The position numbers were made by a program, and so were the translations under genes. From Zantedeschia hybrid cultivar (Eukaryota; Streptophyta; Magnoliopsida; Alismatales; Araceae): 64,000 bases of DNA. This document shows positions 23,672 to 34,255 of the stretch, in pieces (position 1 is the stretch's first letter; every line of letters starts with the position of its first letter). The stretch is from positions 26,953,229 to 27,017,228 of the forward strand of contig JARZZO010000013.1 of NCBI GenBank assembly GCA_030544215.1, given 5' to 3'. The notes under the pieces were generated by a model. It was given only the letters and a program-made list of their open reading frames with translations. It did not search any database and was not told the DNA's origin.

Positions 23672-24118
23672 GTAAAACGCGTCGAGGTACAGCGACGCCA
23701 TTCAGTACACTTAAACTGAGGTAGTAAGGCAGCGGTTTGAAATCAGATAAAAGGCGTCTTCACAGAGCGACGCGTTTCAGTTTATACCGCCAATTCTGGT
23801 CAGAGTCGTACAAGGCATGATGATTAAACGCGTCTAGTTCTAACGACGCATTTCAGTGGATTAATCACAGAATTAATGGCAGAATTCTGGAGAAAAGTAA
23901 GAGAGAGAATTGAAAGGCGTCTACCTATATGGACGCGTTTTAAGCATAAATGTGATTTTCAGGATTAATCTCTGATTTTTGGAAAATGATTTTTGGTCTA
24001 AAGGCGTCTAGACATGTGGACGCGTTTTAAGAATAATTTGGGATTTTAAGGATTAATCTCTGATTTTTGAAAAATGAATTATGGTTGAAAGGCGTCTTTT
24101 TGAGTGGACGCGTTTTAC
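23672..24118. promoter_or_regulatory. Palindrome array 3: six 34-bp units
   Basis: Units start at 23672, 23747, 23823, 23910, 23997 and 24085 (spacing 75, 76, 87, 87, 88). All are 12-10-12; for example TTGAAAGGCGTC, TACCTATATG, GACGCGTTTTAA. The last three also share intervening text (GGATTAATCTCTGATTTTT), so they are tandem copies of an 87-bp monomer, whereas earlier spacers have diverged and the palindromes have not. The array starts 269 bp upstream of the ATG of antisense gene 2. Confidence 0.75.
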
Positions 24119-24426
24119 ATTAAGTAAACCCGAATGGTAATATTTTAAGGAAAAATCAAGTTTTTATTGGAGGATAAATCTTGGACAAGTCACAGAAGAT
24201 TAAGGATGAATTTCAAGGCATAAAGGGACAATTCTTTATTGAAAATAAATTCTTAATTACATAAAAAGAAGAATAAAGAGAACTTTCAAGGAAGAACTTT
24301 CCGAAGTCCCATTATATATGGATATGATAATCCTCTATTTGTTTGTTGAGAAGATTTTACACGATGATTGAAGCTAATATTCCATAGTGTAACTAAAAGT
24401 TCAGTCATTTCAAAGTCTTCATCGGA
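24119..24426. other. Spacer between array 3 and antisense gene 1
   Basis: AT-rich, no ORF or repeat recognised. Could hold the 3' untranslated part of antisense gene 1. Confidence 0.4.
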
Positions 24427-25675
24427 TTACTGGGCATGCTTCTTGATTGGAGATGTATGGGAAAACTCAGGAAGTTCATAACGAGGCAGGTTGAGTTGAG
24501 TATGACATCGATGAGAATTGTACATAACGAATTCAGTAGTCCCAATCAGTTTAAGTTCTGCACCTGCTGTACGACGTACTCGAATGGGTTTTCCTACAAT
24601 AGCAAGTGGTGAAGAGTCGAACCCATTTGATGACATTGTCCTCAGATAATCTCTCTAGTCAGCTCGAGTCTTGAGTTTGGGCACTCGATTGATCATCCTC
24701 TCATTGAATTTCACAATGTTGGAAATATGGAAGATAGGGCTATTCTGATATATTTGAGACGGTCTTGCAGAATTTCTAGTGTGGTATTCAAACTTGAAGT
24801 GAAACTCAACCCACAGAGCGAAGAGAAGCATACAACCATAGGGAGGCTGACCTGTAGATGCTGCAGAAAGCCCACTATAGAGATAAGCTAGAATCGCTGT
24901 GCCGATTTGTCTTCCCTCAAAGATCTCGCAGATTGCGCTGATTTGATCATCTTCTAGTATGTTGTCTTGGGCAAGAAAGAATAGAGCTCCAGCTAAGCAC
25001 GCGGTGAACGCTTTCATCACGTTCTCAGTGTCATCCTCTCTAAGATCTTCAATCTCGTACAAAGTCCACTATGCATGCTTAGCAAGGTTGATTCCTTTCT
25101 TGGTGAGGCATCCTTTAACTTCTTTTGGATCCTTCATGATCTTCACCAACAATTGTTAACCTGTGATCTTTTCCATCATCAGAGCCATCTTATTCTGGAT
25201 CACTTCATTGTTGTTCAACTTGATCTTAGGAAGGCCCTAATAGGAGTTCGGCCTCTTATAGAAGAATAGTGCATTCAAATTCAGGAAAAAGGAAAGTATG
25301 GGTTTGAGGATGCCATAATTCAATCAGAGCACCCATAGCCGCCCAATCCACGTTTAAACTCTTGTAGTGCTTTGCATGGACTACTAGACCTTAGATGTTT
25401 CACTTGGAAACAAAGGATTGCATGGAAATAGTAATACTTTTAGCAAGTTTACGAATCTAAGGAAAAGATGTGAATTTTCTTGAGCTGGGAAACAAAGGAT
25501 ATGCCTTGAAGAATAAAAAGGAAAGATTGCTATGAAGAACTTGAAGAACGTAGAGAAAAAGGGAATTGAAGAGGATTTAACTTACTTGGAAGTTAGGATC
25601 TCTTCCACTTAGATGATCTTTCACGTCGGAGAGCTTCCCTAGCGTCTTCTTCATCCTCTTGCTTGAAGAATCCAT
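24427..25675 (-). pseudogene. Antisense gene 1: DUF7745/PMD N-terminal-like protein
   Basis: Minus strand, ATG at 25675 (MDSSSKRMKKTLGKLSD), exon 1 ending at about 25585 at a consensus donor (AAG|TAAGTT region). The second coding block runs from about 25350 to 24427. Its start, KHYKSLNVDWAAMGALIE, then LWHPQTHTFLFPEFE and EAELLLGLP, resembles the N-terminal part of DUF7745/PMD-type proteins common in plant retroelements. Later text (24655-25062) includes ACLAGALFFLAQDNIL and LYSGLSAASTGQPPYGCMLL. It ends KKHAQ-stop at 24427. Several stops lie in the second block (about 25260, 25160, 25070, 24657). A TATA box sits 116 bp upstream of the ATG. Family assignment is tentative. Confidence 0.5.
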
Positions 25676-25790
25676 CTTGTTCTTGAGCTTTTCCTTCTTG
25701 AAAACTTTGAAAATCTTTGAACTTTGGAGAAAACATCTTGCTTTGATTTCTAGATTATGTTAGGGTTGCTTTGATACAAGTTAATGAAGT

Positions 25791-25797
25791 TTATATA
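25791..25797 (-). promoter_or_regulatory. TATA box of antisense gene 1
   Basis: Minus strand CTCTATATAAACTTC, about 116 bp upstream of the ATG at 25675 and about 103 bp downstream (in that direction) of palindrome array 4. Good plant core-promoter match and spacing. Confidence 0.55.
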
Positions 25798-25899
25798 GAG
25801 AGAATTACGATTCTAGGAAGTCTTTTCCGGATTGGAGAAGGGATGGGTATGGAAAGAGTTGGAATCCGGATTGAACACAGCCAGAACCTGTTTCTGCGA

Positions 25900-25972
25900 C
25901 TGAAAGGCGTCGTTAAACAGCGACGTGTTTTAGTTCAACTTAATGGCGTCGGCTCGACACGACGCGTTTTAG
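25900..25972. promoter_or_regulatory. Palindrome array 4: two 34-bp units
   Basis: 25900-25933 (CTGAAAGGCGTC, GTTAAACAGC, GACGTGTTTTAG) and 25939-25972 (CTTAATGGCGTC, GGCTCGACAC, GACGCGTTTTAG), separated by only 5 bp. They lie upstream of the antisense TATA box. Confidence 0.72.
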
Positions 25973-26738
25973 GGTTTTTTGTTATTTACCCGAAAAATTA
26001 TGTTTATCTAGATTTTAATGCATTTGATTGAAGTTACTATTGATTTTGAGTGTAGGAAATTCAGGAAAATCCAAATAAAGCTGAGAATGTCAAAGAAGAT
26101 CCCACTGCGAGAGTTTATGAGTTCCGACCGTGGCTAAAAAGACGGTTATCTCTATCCCTTGTATTTTTTCATGTAATTGATTTGCATCATAATTATTACT
26201 ATATGTTAAATATTTATTATAGTATATCAAAGACCTTGTGATTTTGATGAAACGGGAATTTGAGTTCCCCTTCAACAAGAATAGTAATAATTCCAGATAA
26301 TTCTTAATTGCACAGATAGGCCGTTTGATTGTTAATTAGTGAGGACGATAGTTTCATTTTTGTGAAACAGTGCGTGGATAAACGAGTTTCAGCTTAGTAC
26401 TGAATTACAATAATTTGTATCTTGACTCATTAATGACAATTTAACAATATTATCCTTGATTAATTTATATTTAATTTGACTTTATATTTTCTTTTAGCCC
26501 AGCGTGCATCATATAAGACTTTGATATAATTATGATAAGAATTAATTCTTGATTAAGTTTCAGACCATTGATCAAATAATTCCCAACATGATACGAAATA
26601 TTCCATTCTGAATTGAGTATCCTGATTATCTTTGAGGTTCGCTTGAAGATATCCTTGTAATTATATCCTTTTTTGGATTCTTTATCCCAAATTTTCTTGT
26701 TTTCTTTTAAGATCCATCATGGTTGCAGTATGTCTACA
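25973..26738 (-). promoter_or_regulatory. Inverted U3-like segment upstream of antisense gene 1
   Basis: On the minus strand the segment opens at 26738 with TGTAGACATAC, the exact start of the solo LTR of this family. Around 26590-26520 it shows blocks in the same order as the LTR U3: TTTCGTATCAT, AATGGTCTGA, TTAATCA and AATTAATT. Then come array 4 and the TATA box. No LTR end (GCACTCACA) or primer site follows. It therefore looks like a captured or diverged U3 driving the antisense genes, though most of its length does not align by eye. Confidence 0.4.
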
Positions 26739-26894
26739 TTGGCTGGTAATCGCTCTCCATGATGAAACCTGCAAGGTTTGTGACCTAGGGTACTTCCCAT
26801 GCGTAGAAGTTGATCGACTTTATTTTATTTTCTTGTCTATCTCATCCAGACAGGATTGATTTCATCGATATTTTGAGTTATCTTCATTAATGAT
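26739..26894. other. Junction sequence before E2 resumes
   Basis: About 155 bp that match neither E2 (judged against E1) nor the 5' LTR of the Tat-type element. About 90 bp of protease coding sequence expected from E1 is missing at this junction. Likely rearranged. Confidence 0.35.
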
Positions 26895-28625
26895 TTTGAG
26901 AAAAATTCACACTATCCTAAGATCAAGGAGTGCCTTTTCAAATGTGAGGCCAATTATATCAGAAGAAATGAGAGGGGCACTCAGATCTTTAACCTTTTGG
27001 GGGAGTTGATCGAGTAATACCGCACTAACATCCTCTAAGAGCAGGATTTTCTCGGACGCTACGTGCCGATCTCGAGGAGTGGAATATTTATATAGACTTG
27101 TTTAAACAATTCCAATATTTCCCCATTTTGGGCTAAATTCTTACTTCTAGCAGGCTTGGATTCTAAAGCACCTTGGATGGGGACCTTGGTTTGATATCAA
27201 CGAAGGTCTTTATCAGTTTTCCTCTTCCCTTTGTTGTCTCCCCGCAACTTATTCTTAATGGGCTCTTCCCTACTTTCCTCAATAGTTTCCCAGGCTTTAG
27301 GCTTGTGAGTGTTGATTCGCCTAGAGGAGTTATCACCCACTACTTGAAATTTTGGTGTATCATCTAAGATCTTACCGATTCGCAAGGCTGAAATTGCATG
27401 GGCATTTTCAAATTGCAGCCCTTTTGGGTGCAGTGGTGGGCTGGGTTGAGGTAAAAGGCCCAATTGAGGAGGAAAACCTGGATGTTGATTTCTTGGATTA
27501 ACTATTAGTTGGCTAGGAAGTTAGCAGGATTGATAATAGAGGGATTGGCCATTTGTAGTGGAGCCTGTTGATTTTTCTAACAAAAATTGGGGTGATTTTT
27601 CTAGCCAAAGTTATATGTGTTAGAAAACGTTTCATTATTGGGCTTGGAGAATCCCTGTGTAGCTTGGACTTGCTCTTGGATGAATCATGTATGTTGGGTT
27701 GTAGTTGGGCATTTGGTCACCTGGTAGGCCGGACTTACACACAACGCGCAAATGTCTTGAGAGATGGAAGATGGGCTCGAGTATGGACTGGATGGTGGTT
27801 GGTACGTTGGTTCTTGTTTATTAAGGATCAAGAGTTGATATAACTTTTGGGCCAAAATATTACTTTGTCCAATTTCTGGTTAATCAGATTGATACCCGTT
27901 CTAGATTTGAGCTCCCCTCGTGTCTTAAGTTCATACATCCCGGCCCATTTAGAGGGCCCAATAGATCTCTCATAAAAGGAGAGAGAGGCATCATTAATAG
28001 AGTTTTCACTAAGCATTTCGAACAAACCATAACCCTCATCCTTGCTCTTCATCATAAAGGCCCCTCTACATGAGGCATCCACCATCTGTCGCAATTGTTC
28101 AGACAGCTCCTCATAAAATGCTTGGACAATTTGTCATTTGGACAGCTCATGATGAGGGTATTTCCTAAGCAATTCTTTCAGTCTCTCCCATGATTCATGG
28201 ATCAATTCTCTGGGAGTTTCACTGAAACTCATGATAACCCTCCTCATAGTATTGGTTCGCCCTATAGAATAGAACTTCTTGAGGAATTCCTTTGCATTTC
28301 ATCCTATGTCCTAATGGGTAATACTTATGGTCCCCGGCCAATATTTGGCTTTGTCCTTCAGTGAAAAGGGGAAGAGGGTCAATTTGAGGGTATCATCAGT
28401 CAAGTTTTTGAATCTTCACTGTAGAACAGATTTCCAAAACTCGTCCAGATACTTATAGGCTTCATTTGTGTTCCCATAAATGAATGGGAGCATCTGAATA
28501 GTACTAGATTTAATTTCATATTGAATGGCTGGATTCTAAGGAAGATGAATGTAAGATGAAGGTTGATATTAATTAGGAATAAAGTAATCATTCATTTGCT
28601 TCGGAGGATCATGATTATCAGTCAT
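26895..28625 (-). pseudogene. E2 gag and protease N-terminal part
   Basis: Minus-strand ATG at 28625 (MTDNHDPPKQMNDYFIP), aligned with the E1 start. Gag core: IKSSTIQMLPFIYGNTNE, then LTLFPFSLKDKAKYW (about 28400-28350). The later open segment 28094-27828 reads MRQMVDASCRGAFM, ENSINDASLSFYERSIGPSK and LINQKLDKV, matching E1 58340-58560. Then come a Gln/Pro-rich region and an ANAISALRIGKIL motif (about 27395). The protease start is readable near 27000-26900 as LLNQLPQKVKDLSAPLIS-like text, then KALLDL. Many stops. The downstream part was separated by the Tat-type insertion and continues at 9176. Confidence 0.72.
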
Positions 28626-29609
28626 TGAATCTCGAGGTGGGCTTCTTTAATGCAACACTCTCACAATTTTAGCTATTGGTCCTAGGAGGTTAGATATTTG
28701 AGATCTCCTACGTTGCATACACTAGGACGAAGAGAGAGAAGAGGGACTTGTGGGTTTTTTTAACTTTACTTTTTTTTTTTTATGCAAACAAGTTAACAAA
28801 CAAATTAACCTATTCACCAAAGTTTGATCTAGACGTATAAGTGAATTTTCTCACAAGGTGAACAGGGTCCACCTTAAGCCACACTCACAATCGGTTAACG
28901 GTAAGATAAGAGGTGGGGTAGTGGGAGGTTCCTCCTACTTTTGTAGGGACTTAATTAAGTAACCATTTTCCCGTTTAGGTGTTTGCCTTTGTAACCTCTA
29001 GCCTAGACGTTGTTGCTAAAAGTGGAGGCAAACCTAAGATTTAGGCCATTTACAGTGTGAAGCCTAGAGTCTCTTTCGACTTGCTTTTATTGGATTTAAG
29101 GAATGACTATGCACGGGTGGTTGTTTGTGGGCTAAGGGTGATGAAATCCCCACCTTATGTTGTTAGCGGTATTGCCCTTAAAGTATTTTAGAATGTAATG
29201 CAATGCAACAATCAAATCAAGCAATGGCTTCTATGCAATCATGAATGACTTGCTATGAATGAAGAATATACCTTTCCCTCACAATCTTCAACAAAAAAGG
29301 AAATGAACTAAGAAAGAAAACTTAACTAATTAATACTTTTCTAAAATGATAAATGCCTAGCATGGAATGTTTCTAATCTTGAGATGGAGATTTTTATATT
29401 TGGATTTTCTGTTTTCTTTAATTAAAACCTATCTAAATTAAGAACCACTAAAAAGGAAAGTAAGTTGGAACACACTCACAAATGAGAAGATTTTAGTTTC
29501 CTTTGAATTTTTGATTTTTTTTTTTCAATGTACGTACAAAAACAAGAAAAATAATGTTACCTAAAAATTATTTACACTAAATCCAAAATAAAAAAACTAA
29601 AAATCTAAT
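28626..29609 (-). other. E2 leader between primer site and gag
   Basis: No ORF. On the minus strand it shares blocks with the E1 leader (56720-57735), such as the GGGGATTTCATCACCCT region (about 29140), TAGGCTAGAGGTTACAAA (about 29005) and the CTACCCCACCTCTTA segment. A degenerate poly-A run and gag follow. Confidence 0.6.
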
Positions 29610-29626
29610 TCTCCGGCAACGGTGCA
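29610..29626 (-). other. E2 primer binding site
   Basis: Minus strand TGCACCGTTGCCGGAGA, 5 bp after the LTR end GCACATCA. It differs slightly from the E1 site (TGGCGCCATTGTCGGAGA). Both resemble the tRNA-Asp-type site of Athila elements (TGGCGCCGTTGCCGGGGA). Confidence 0.65.
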
Positions 29627-29632
29627 AAAAAT

Positions 29633-30724
29633 TGATGTGCACGCGATGTGCATCGTTAAACACTCACAACAATCAACTTTAAATTACCAAACTCACAATT
29701 AAATTGGAAATAGTTAAGTGGGTAAGAAGCGGGTCGGTCACGGAGAAATAGATTTTAGCTTTGACAACTTTAGGTTTTTAACAAAAATTGTAAGAGAGGG
29801 TTAACATTAGACTACTTAGAAAAGCTAATTAAATAATTGCAAGAAGTTAAACACACATCTAAAACACTATGTAAATCATCTAATTATAATTAAGAGAATA
29901 CCACTAAGACACCACCAATCAACTAGTGAAATTTAGGAAATATGTAAATCTGACTACATAACTAAATAAATAAAATATTACACCAAAGTTTGAATAGCTC
30001 AAAACCTACACGATGTGAAACTAGCACCTACACGACAAGTTAAATAACCTGTGAAAATTAACAACTCAAATTCAACAACAACAAAGAAAAACTTAATTAA
30101 AATAAAACACTAAACAAAGGGGCCAGTGGCTTGGATGGCCGTTATATACCTAGATGGCCCAGTATGTGACTTCTGCACGTATGGAAGTGGCCGACAGCAG
30201 GAGAGCGCTTGTAATGCAATAGGCTGGCCAATTGGACGTAGTAGCGGGCACAGTAGAGTGGCTCAATAGGCACTGCAGAGGGGCTTAATAGGCGCTGCTG
30301 TGTGGCGACAGCTGCAGGGTGGCTACGCGCGAGAGTGTGCCTAGCCACGCCGCGTGGTAGGCACGGTCGACGAAGCTAGCGGGCGGGAATCTGCCTAGCA
30401 TGCCGCGTGGTCGGCGGGCCGGTACGGCCAGCCTCGAGCGACGAGGGGGCAGCCTCGCGAACGCGCTTTGTCTGCCGCGTGTCTGGGTGGGGTACAACCG
30501 AGGCAGGGAAAGGAGAGAGATAGTGAGGGAGAAAGGAAGAGAGAGAGAGAGGGTGCATAAGAGAGATAAAAAAAAGTAAAAGAGAGAGACAGAGAGAAAA
30601 TAGAAAAAACTAAGAGAGAAGAGAGAGAGAAAGAGAATATGAGAGAGGTGTGTAGTGAAAGAGAGAGAGAGAGAGTATAGAGGAGAGAAGAAGAAGTACG
30701 TCTAGAGAGAGAGAGAGAGAGAGA
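29633..30724 (-). repeat. E2 5' LTR, truncated
   Basis: Minus strand, ends GCGTGCACATCA at 29633. 30065-30150 repeats 6171-6250, and a GA-rich block (30510-30724) matches 6440-6760. Sequence switches to an unrelated minisatellite at about 30725, so the U3 half (seen at 6760-7268 in the other LTR) is missing. The open frames on both strands here are low-complexity LTR sequence. Confidence 0.75.
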
Positions 30725-30734
30725 AGGGGCTCCC

Positions 30735-31320
30735 CACCCAAAGATGGGATAAAACTCGGTCAGTATACTATTTCTGCCGAGCCTCGCCTTACAGAGATAG
30801 AGTTCCTCACTCGAAGATGGGATAAAACTCGGTCAATTTACTACCTCTGTCGAGCCGAGCCGAGCCTCGCAGAGGAGAGGCTTCCCACCCGAAGATGGGA
30901 TGAAACTCAGTCGATCTACTACCTCTCCCAAGCCTCACCTCGCAGAGAAGGGCCTTCCCCTCCAAAGATGGGATAAAACTCAGTCAGTCTATTACCTCTG
31001 CCTCGCCTCGCCTTACAGAGAAGGGGCTCCCCATCCGAAGATGGGATAAAACTAAGTCAGTCTACTACCTTTTAAGAGTCTCGCCTTGTAGAGAAGTGGC
31101 TCCCACCCAAAGATGGGGTAAAACACGGTCGGTCTACTACCCTTGCTGAGCCTCGCCTCACAGAGAAGGGACTCCCTACCTGAAGATGGGATAAAACTCT
31201 GTCAATCTACTACCTCTACTGAGTCTCGTCTCGTAGAGAAGGGGCTCCCCACCCGAAGATAGGATAAAACTCGAGTGGTCTATTGTCTTTGCCGAGGTCG
31301 CAAAGAAGGAATTCGACAAC
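30735..31320 (-). repeat. Minisatellite, about 74-bp unit, 8 copies
   Basis: Each unit contains CACCCGAAGATGGGATAAAA, CTCGGTCAGTCTACTACC and GCCGAGCCTCGCCTCGCAGA with minor changes. The GATGGGATAAAAC block recurs near 30743, 30810, 30896, 30970, 31043, 31114, 31187 and 31259. On the minus strand it follows the coding region of the host element. Confidence 0.85.
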
Positions 31321-31515
31321 TCTACTCACCCCCAAACGCACCTAGCCATATAGCTGACCCCAAGCAGAAGTCCAAACTAAGTTGTCAAACACAACTTAGC
31401 ATGTCTCGTTCAAGGGAAGAGGAGGATATGCAAAGAAAATAACACCACGATACACAAAATAAATCTAAATGATGAAGTACTCATTTCAAAACATTCAATA
31501 AAAAGTCTCTCTCTA

Positions 31516-34255
31516 TTACAAAAAAGAGAAGAAGAGGGAAAGACCACTCATAAAAAGAACATTAAGGAACTCGAGATGTTCCACCGGTGGGGTGATCTCT
31601 TGGGAGAGATGGACCGATCCTCGAAGACGAAGGAACTCCAGGTGGGATAAAGCATGCTTGAGCATTAGCAAAGCCAGTAAAGTATCCATCGTCCGAACTA
31701 GCATCGTATATTGGCTTTCGACCTTGACAACATAAGCTGCCAAGGCCTACCGATACTCCTCAGAAGCTCGGAAGGTGACCACCCATTCTTGACGAATCGC
31801 CTCCCGATCGGCCATTCTCTCTTCATGGATGGCCTTTAGTTCTCTCTCCATAGCTTCGGCCCACTCTTCGGACGCCCTTAGTTTCTACAAAAGCCTCTCC
31901 ACCTCCATTGCATCCGACTGACACCCTCCGCTCAGCTCGCGGAGCCGCACGAACATTGATGAGCCTACTCTAGATGTTGTAACACCAACAAGGGCCACGA
32001 AGCCACTTGTAGCCGAAGCATCATCGCTGATTCCCTAGAGGGTCACCTTCAGCCTTTCTCTCCTGGAGCCAACTGCATCCGCCTCAGCAGTTGCAGGGTG
32101 CCCTGTCGCCTTCAATCCCTCTTCGAGTCCCAGGATCGAGTAAGGATCCCCACACGAAGCCTAAACCGCCAGCTGCTTACCGCAGGCAATTCCCTGTAGA
32201 CGTCGGTCCTAGATATTTATCTGCCAAGTCGGGTTGAAGGATGCCCCTAATGGCCTAAACATCATGGGGCCTGGATGGCGGAGGGGCAACCTCTTAAGCC
32301 AACCAGATGTTAGCCCATTCGGGGGACAGCTCCCTCGCTCCTCCACTCGGCGGCAGTTTCCACATAGCCATTACTGTTGCTGGAGTATCCACCATGGCAC
32401 CTGACCCCCCTTCTCGACAATTCGGAGTTCGGACACCCTCTTGGTCAGCCAAGCCAATGTCGCCTAGCATTGTACCCGCTAGTTCATCAGCCCTTCGTGC
32501 ACTGGAGAAGCTTCTCGAGAAGACACCATTGTTACTGCCCCTTCGGGCGGGAGAATGAAAGGAGAATGATGCACTGCCTAACAATGGTGTTTTATGGGGG
32601 GAGCATCCTCTGATCTGGCCCGCTCCAGCTTCACTTCAAGGGGGCAGGGTCCTTGGTGAAGTCGTCCCTAATGGGACCTATGATGCCCCCCACGCAGTTG
32701 CCGCCGCTGGTCTCATAGCCTTCACCCCCTTCCGGAGGATGTACAGCAGCGTCGGCCGGGGGACCACCTTGGCTAAGGGGTTGGGTCAGTTCCCCCAACG
32801 TCCTGCCTGCTGTTGATTGGCTAGGAAGTGTAGATCCCGCCTATTGAGCTGAAACAAACCCTTGATCCCCCGAGCTCCCACTGTGAGGAGGTTTAGGGAC
32901 AGTGATGCATCCGCCTCTGCTAACCTCTGCCAACTCGGTCGAGGGCCTTGGCCGTTTCGTTAATCGACACTGTCGGAGGGGGCCAACTTCTTCTTCTTCT
33001 CCTTTATCAGCTCCTACCGCAAAGCCCCCTACTTTGCCCTCCTTGTCACCGCTTCTACTTGCCGTGGATGTCTCCTCATCCTCATCTTCCCCTTCGGCTC
33101 CACCACTTGCAACCTAGGATGTAGTTGATTCCTCCTTCTCTTCTTGGCTCCTCGCATCCCTCTCTTTCCCCCTGGTCCTACAAGTGGGCCTAGAGGGGGG
33201 CGCTGCGAAAGTTGTTGCCACTACCGCCGAGGGACGAATTTTCCACTTGAACCATTGGATTTGCCCCAGTTTTGGGTCCACGCGATTGACCACCTCAGAG
33301 CCGGGGTAAGGTGCTGGTCGCCTTGAGTGAGAACTGCCTGTGACAGTTTTCTTCTCCCCCCTCCTCAGGACGTTCGGGCGGATGAATTGCCCAACACTCA
33401 AGCTGGGGGATGCGCTAGTGACGGGTAGCATCCTCTGAAACTCCGGATCAAGGGCCAACCCTAATGGAATGTCAGTCGCGATAGGTCCAACTACTAGGCA
33501 ACCTAGGACGGGCCGCCATTGCCGATCCAGTCATGCAAATAGGAGAAAGGCACAGAATCCATCAAAATTTGGTAGATCAGAAGAAAGGAACTCTAAAATT
33601 GATCATACTTACAAGGAACGGGGATTCCGGAGAGAACCGCCCACTGAAGGGCCTCTTTGCTGACCAGTACTTTTACGTCGGGAGCCTCACCCCCTAGAAT
33701 GACATCCATCGTCTCTTAGTCGACGTCCGACAACGTCAGAGCCTGCTTACTGACAGAAACCATGGGAGATAAGTCTCGAAAGGAGACTGGGAATGGCCAC
33801 CATCTCATCAGCCGCTTGTCTCATGCCCGAACCCCCTATTTTGATCTTTGATGTCCCGTACGGGCTCGTACAGGTTCAGGAACATCTCCACCGTCGGGGA
33901 AGGGTGGCCCTTATCCCGGGCCAATATAGGGAATACGAATGTCAACCTCCACATGTTCAGCATTAGTTGGGCGAGGGCGACTTGGAGCTAGTCCAATGGT
34001 TGGACAGAGAAGGCAGAGAGCGGAAGACGGAACCCCACCTCTAACATGGCCTTATAAACCATGAACGAGTGCCAGTTGACGGAGAATATATTCACTCTTC
34101 CGGAATCGGCAACACGAGGGTGTACTTAGCATGCACCCGGTAGGTATCCCTATCCCTACGAGGAGCTCTCCTGAAGCACGAAAAGGTCCCAACTCCTGGC
34201 GGTCTTCTTCTAGCTGAGCCGCATACCTTCCATCCCTCGAAGTGTAACGAGCCAT
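31516..34255 (-). pseudogene. Transposase_28-like Gag/transposon protein with coiled-coil tail
   Basis: Minus-strand start MARYTSRDGRYAA at 34255. After a frameshift near 34110 the frame reads VNWHSFMVYKAMLEVGFRL, LALAQ-like text LQVALAQLMLNMWRLTFVF and VEMFLNLYEPVRDIKD, the pattern of the 'putative gypsy type transposon' domain (PF04195). Further on: WPFPVSFRDLSPMVS and an open part 33458-33114 with VDPKLGQIQWFKWKIRPSA followed by basic and acidic low-complexity text. The end (31900-31516) is coiled-coil-like: AEAMERELKAIHEERMADRE, then VVKVESQYTMLVRTMDTLLA. Stops and frameshifts are frequent; introns may account for some. Its role is unproven, but it is usually regarded as Gag-like. Confidence 0.55.

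Larger units (their letters stand above)
9177..26895 (+). mobile_element. Tat/Ogre-type Ty3/gypsy retrotransposon with antisense genes
   Basis: Order on +: 5' LTR (9177-10196), primer site, leader, gag, protease with a G-patch-like segment, a long linker, reverse transcriptase, RNase H, a second RNase H-like domain, integrase (ending 19718), an A-rich repeat, then two genes on the opposite strand. The second RNase H domain and antisense extra genes downstream of pol are established traits of the plant Tat lineage. It sits in the E2 protease: E2 sequence stops at 9176 and resumes near 26895. No 3' LTR was found, so the right limit is approximate and the element is probably deleted or rearranged there. 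Confidence 0.75.
6171..30724 (-). mobile_element. 'E2': Gag-protease-only LTR retrotransposon, split by nested insertions
   Basis: Read on the minus strand: truncated 5' LTR (30724-29633), primer site, leader, gag (from 28625) and the start of protease (to about 26895); then the foreign Tat-type element; then the rest of protease (9176-8469), a long 3' untranslated part, purine tract and truncated 3' LTR (7268-6171). Layout and protein order match E1 at 55150-63884. After protease there is no reverse transcriptase, RNase H or integrase, only about 1.2 kb of non-coding DNA before the purine tract. This resembles the non-autonomous TR-GAG-type elements of plants and would depend on enzymes from an autonomous gypsy (probably Athila-like) relative. 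The joined reading of the two parts is inference from colinearity with E1. Confidence 0.78.

Noticed and set aside
23672..24118. CRISPR-like array
   Set aside because: Regular palindromic repeats, but the repeat itself varies inside its centre, spacers are related to each other, no cas genes exist and the DNA is a plant retroelement.
9382..25972. Recombinase target sites (loxP-like 34-bp sites)
   Set aside because: The size match is coincidental: spacer sequences differ at every site and no tyrosine or serine recombinase is encoded here.
32294..33117. Plus-strand proteins opposite the Transposase_28-type gene
   Set aside because: Short, overlapping the better-supported minus-strand coding text, with no domain.
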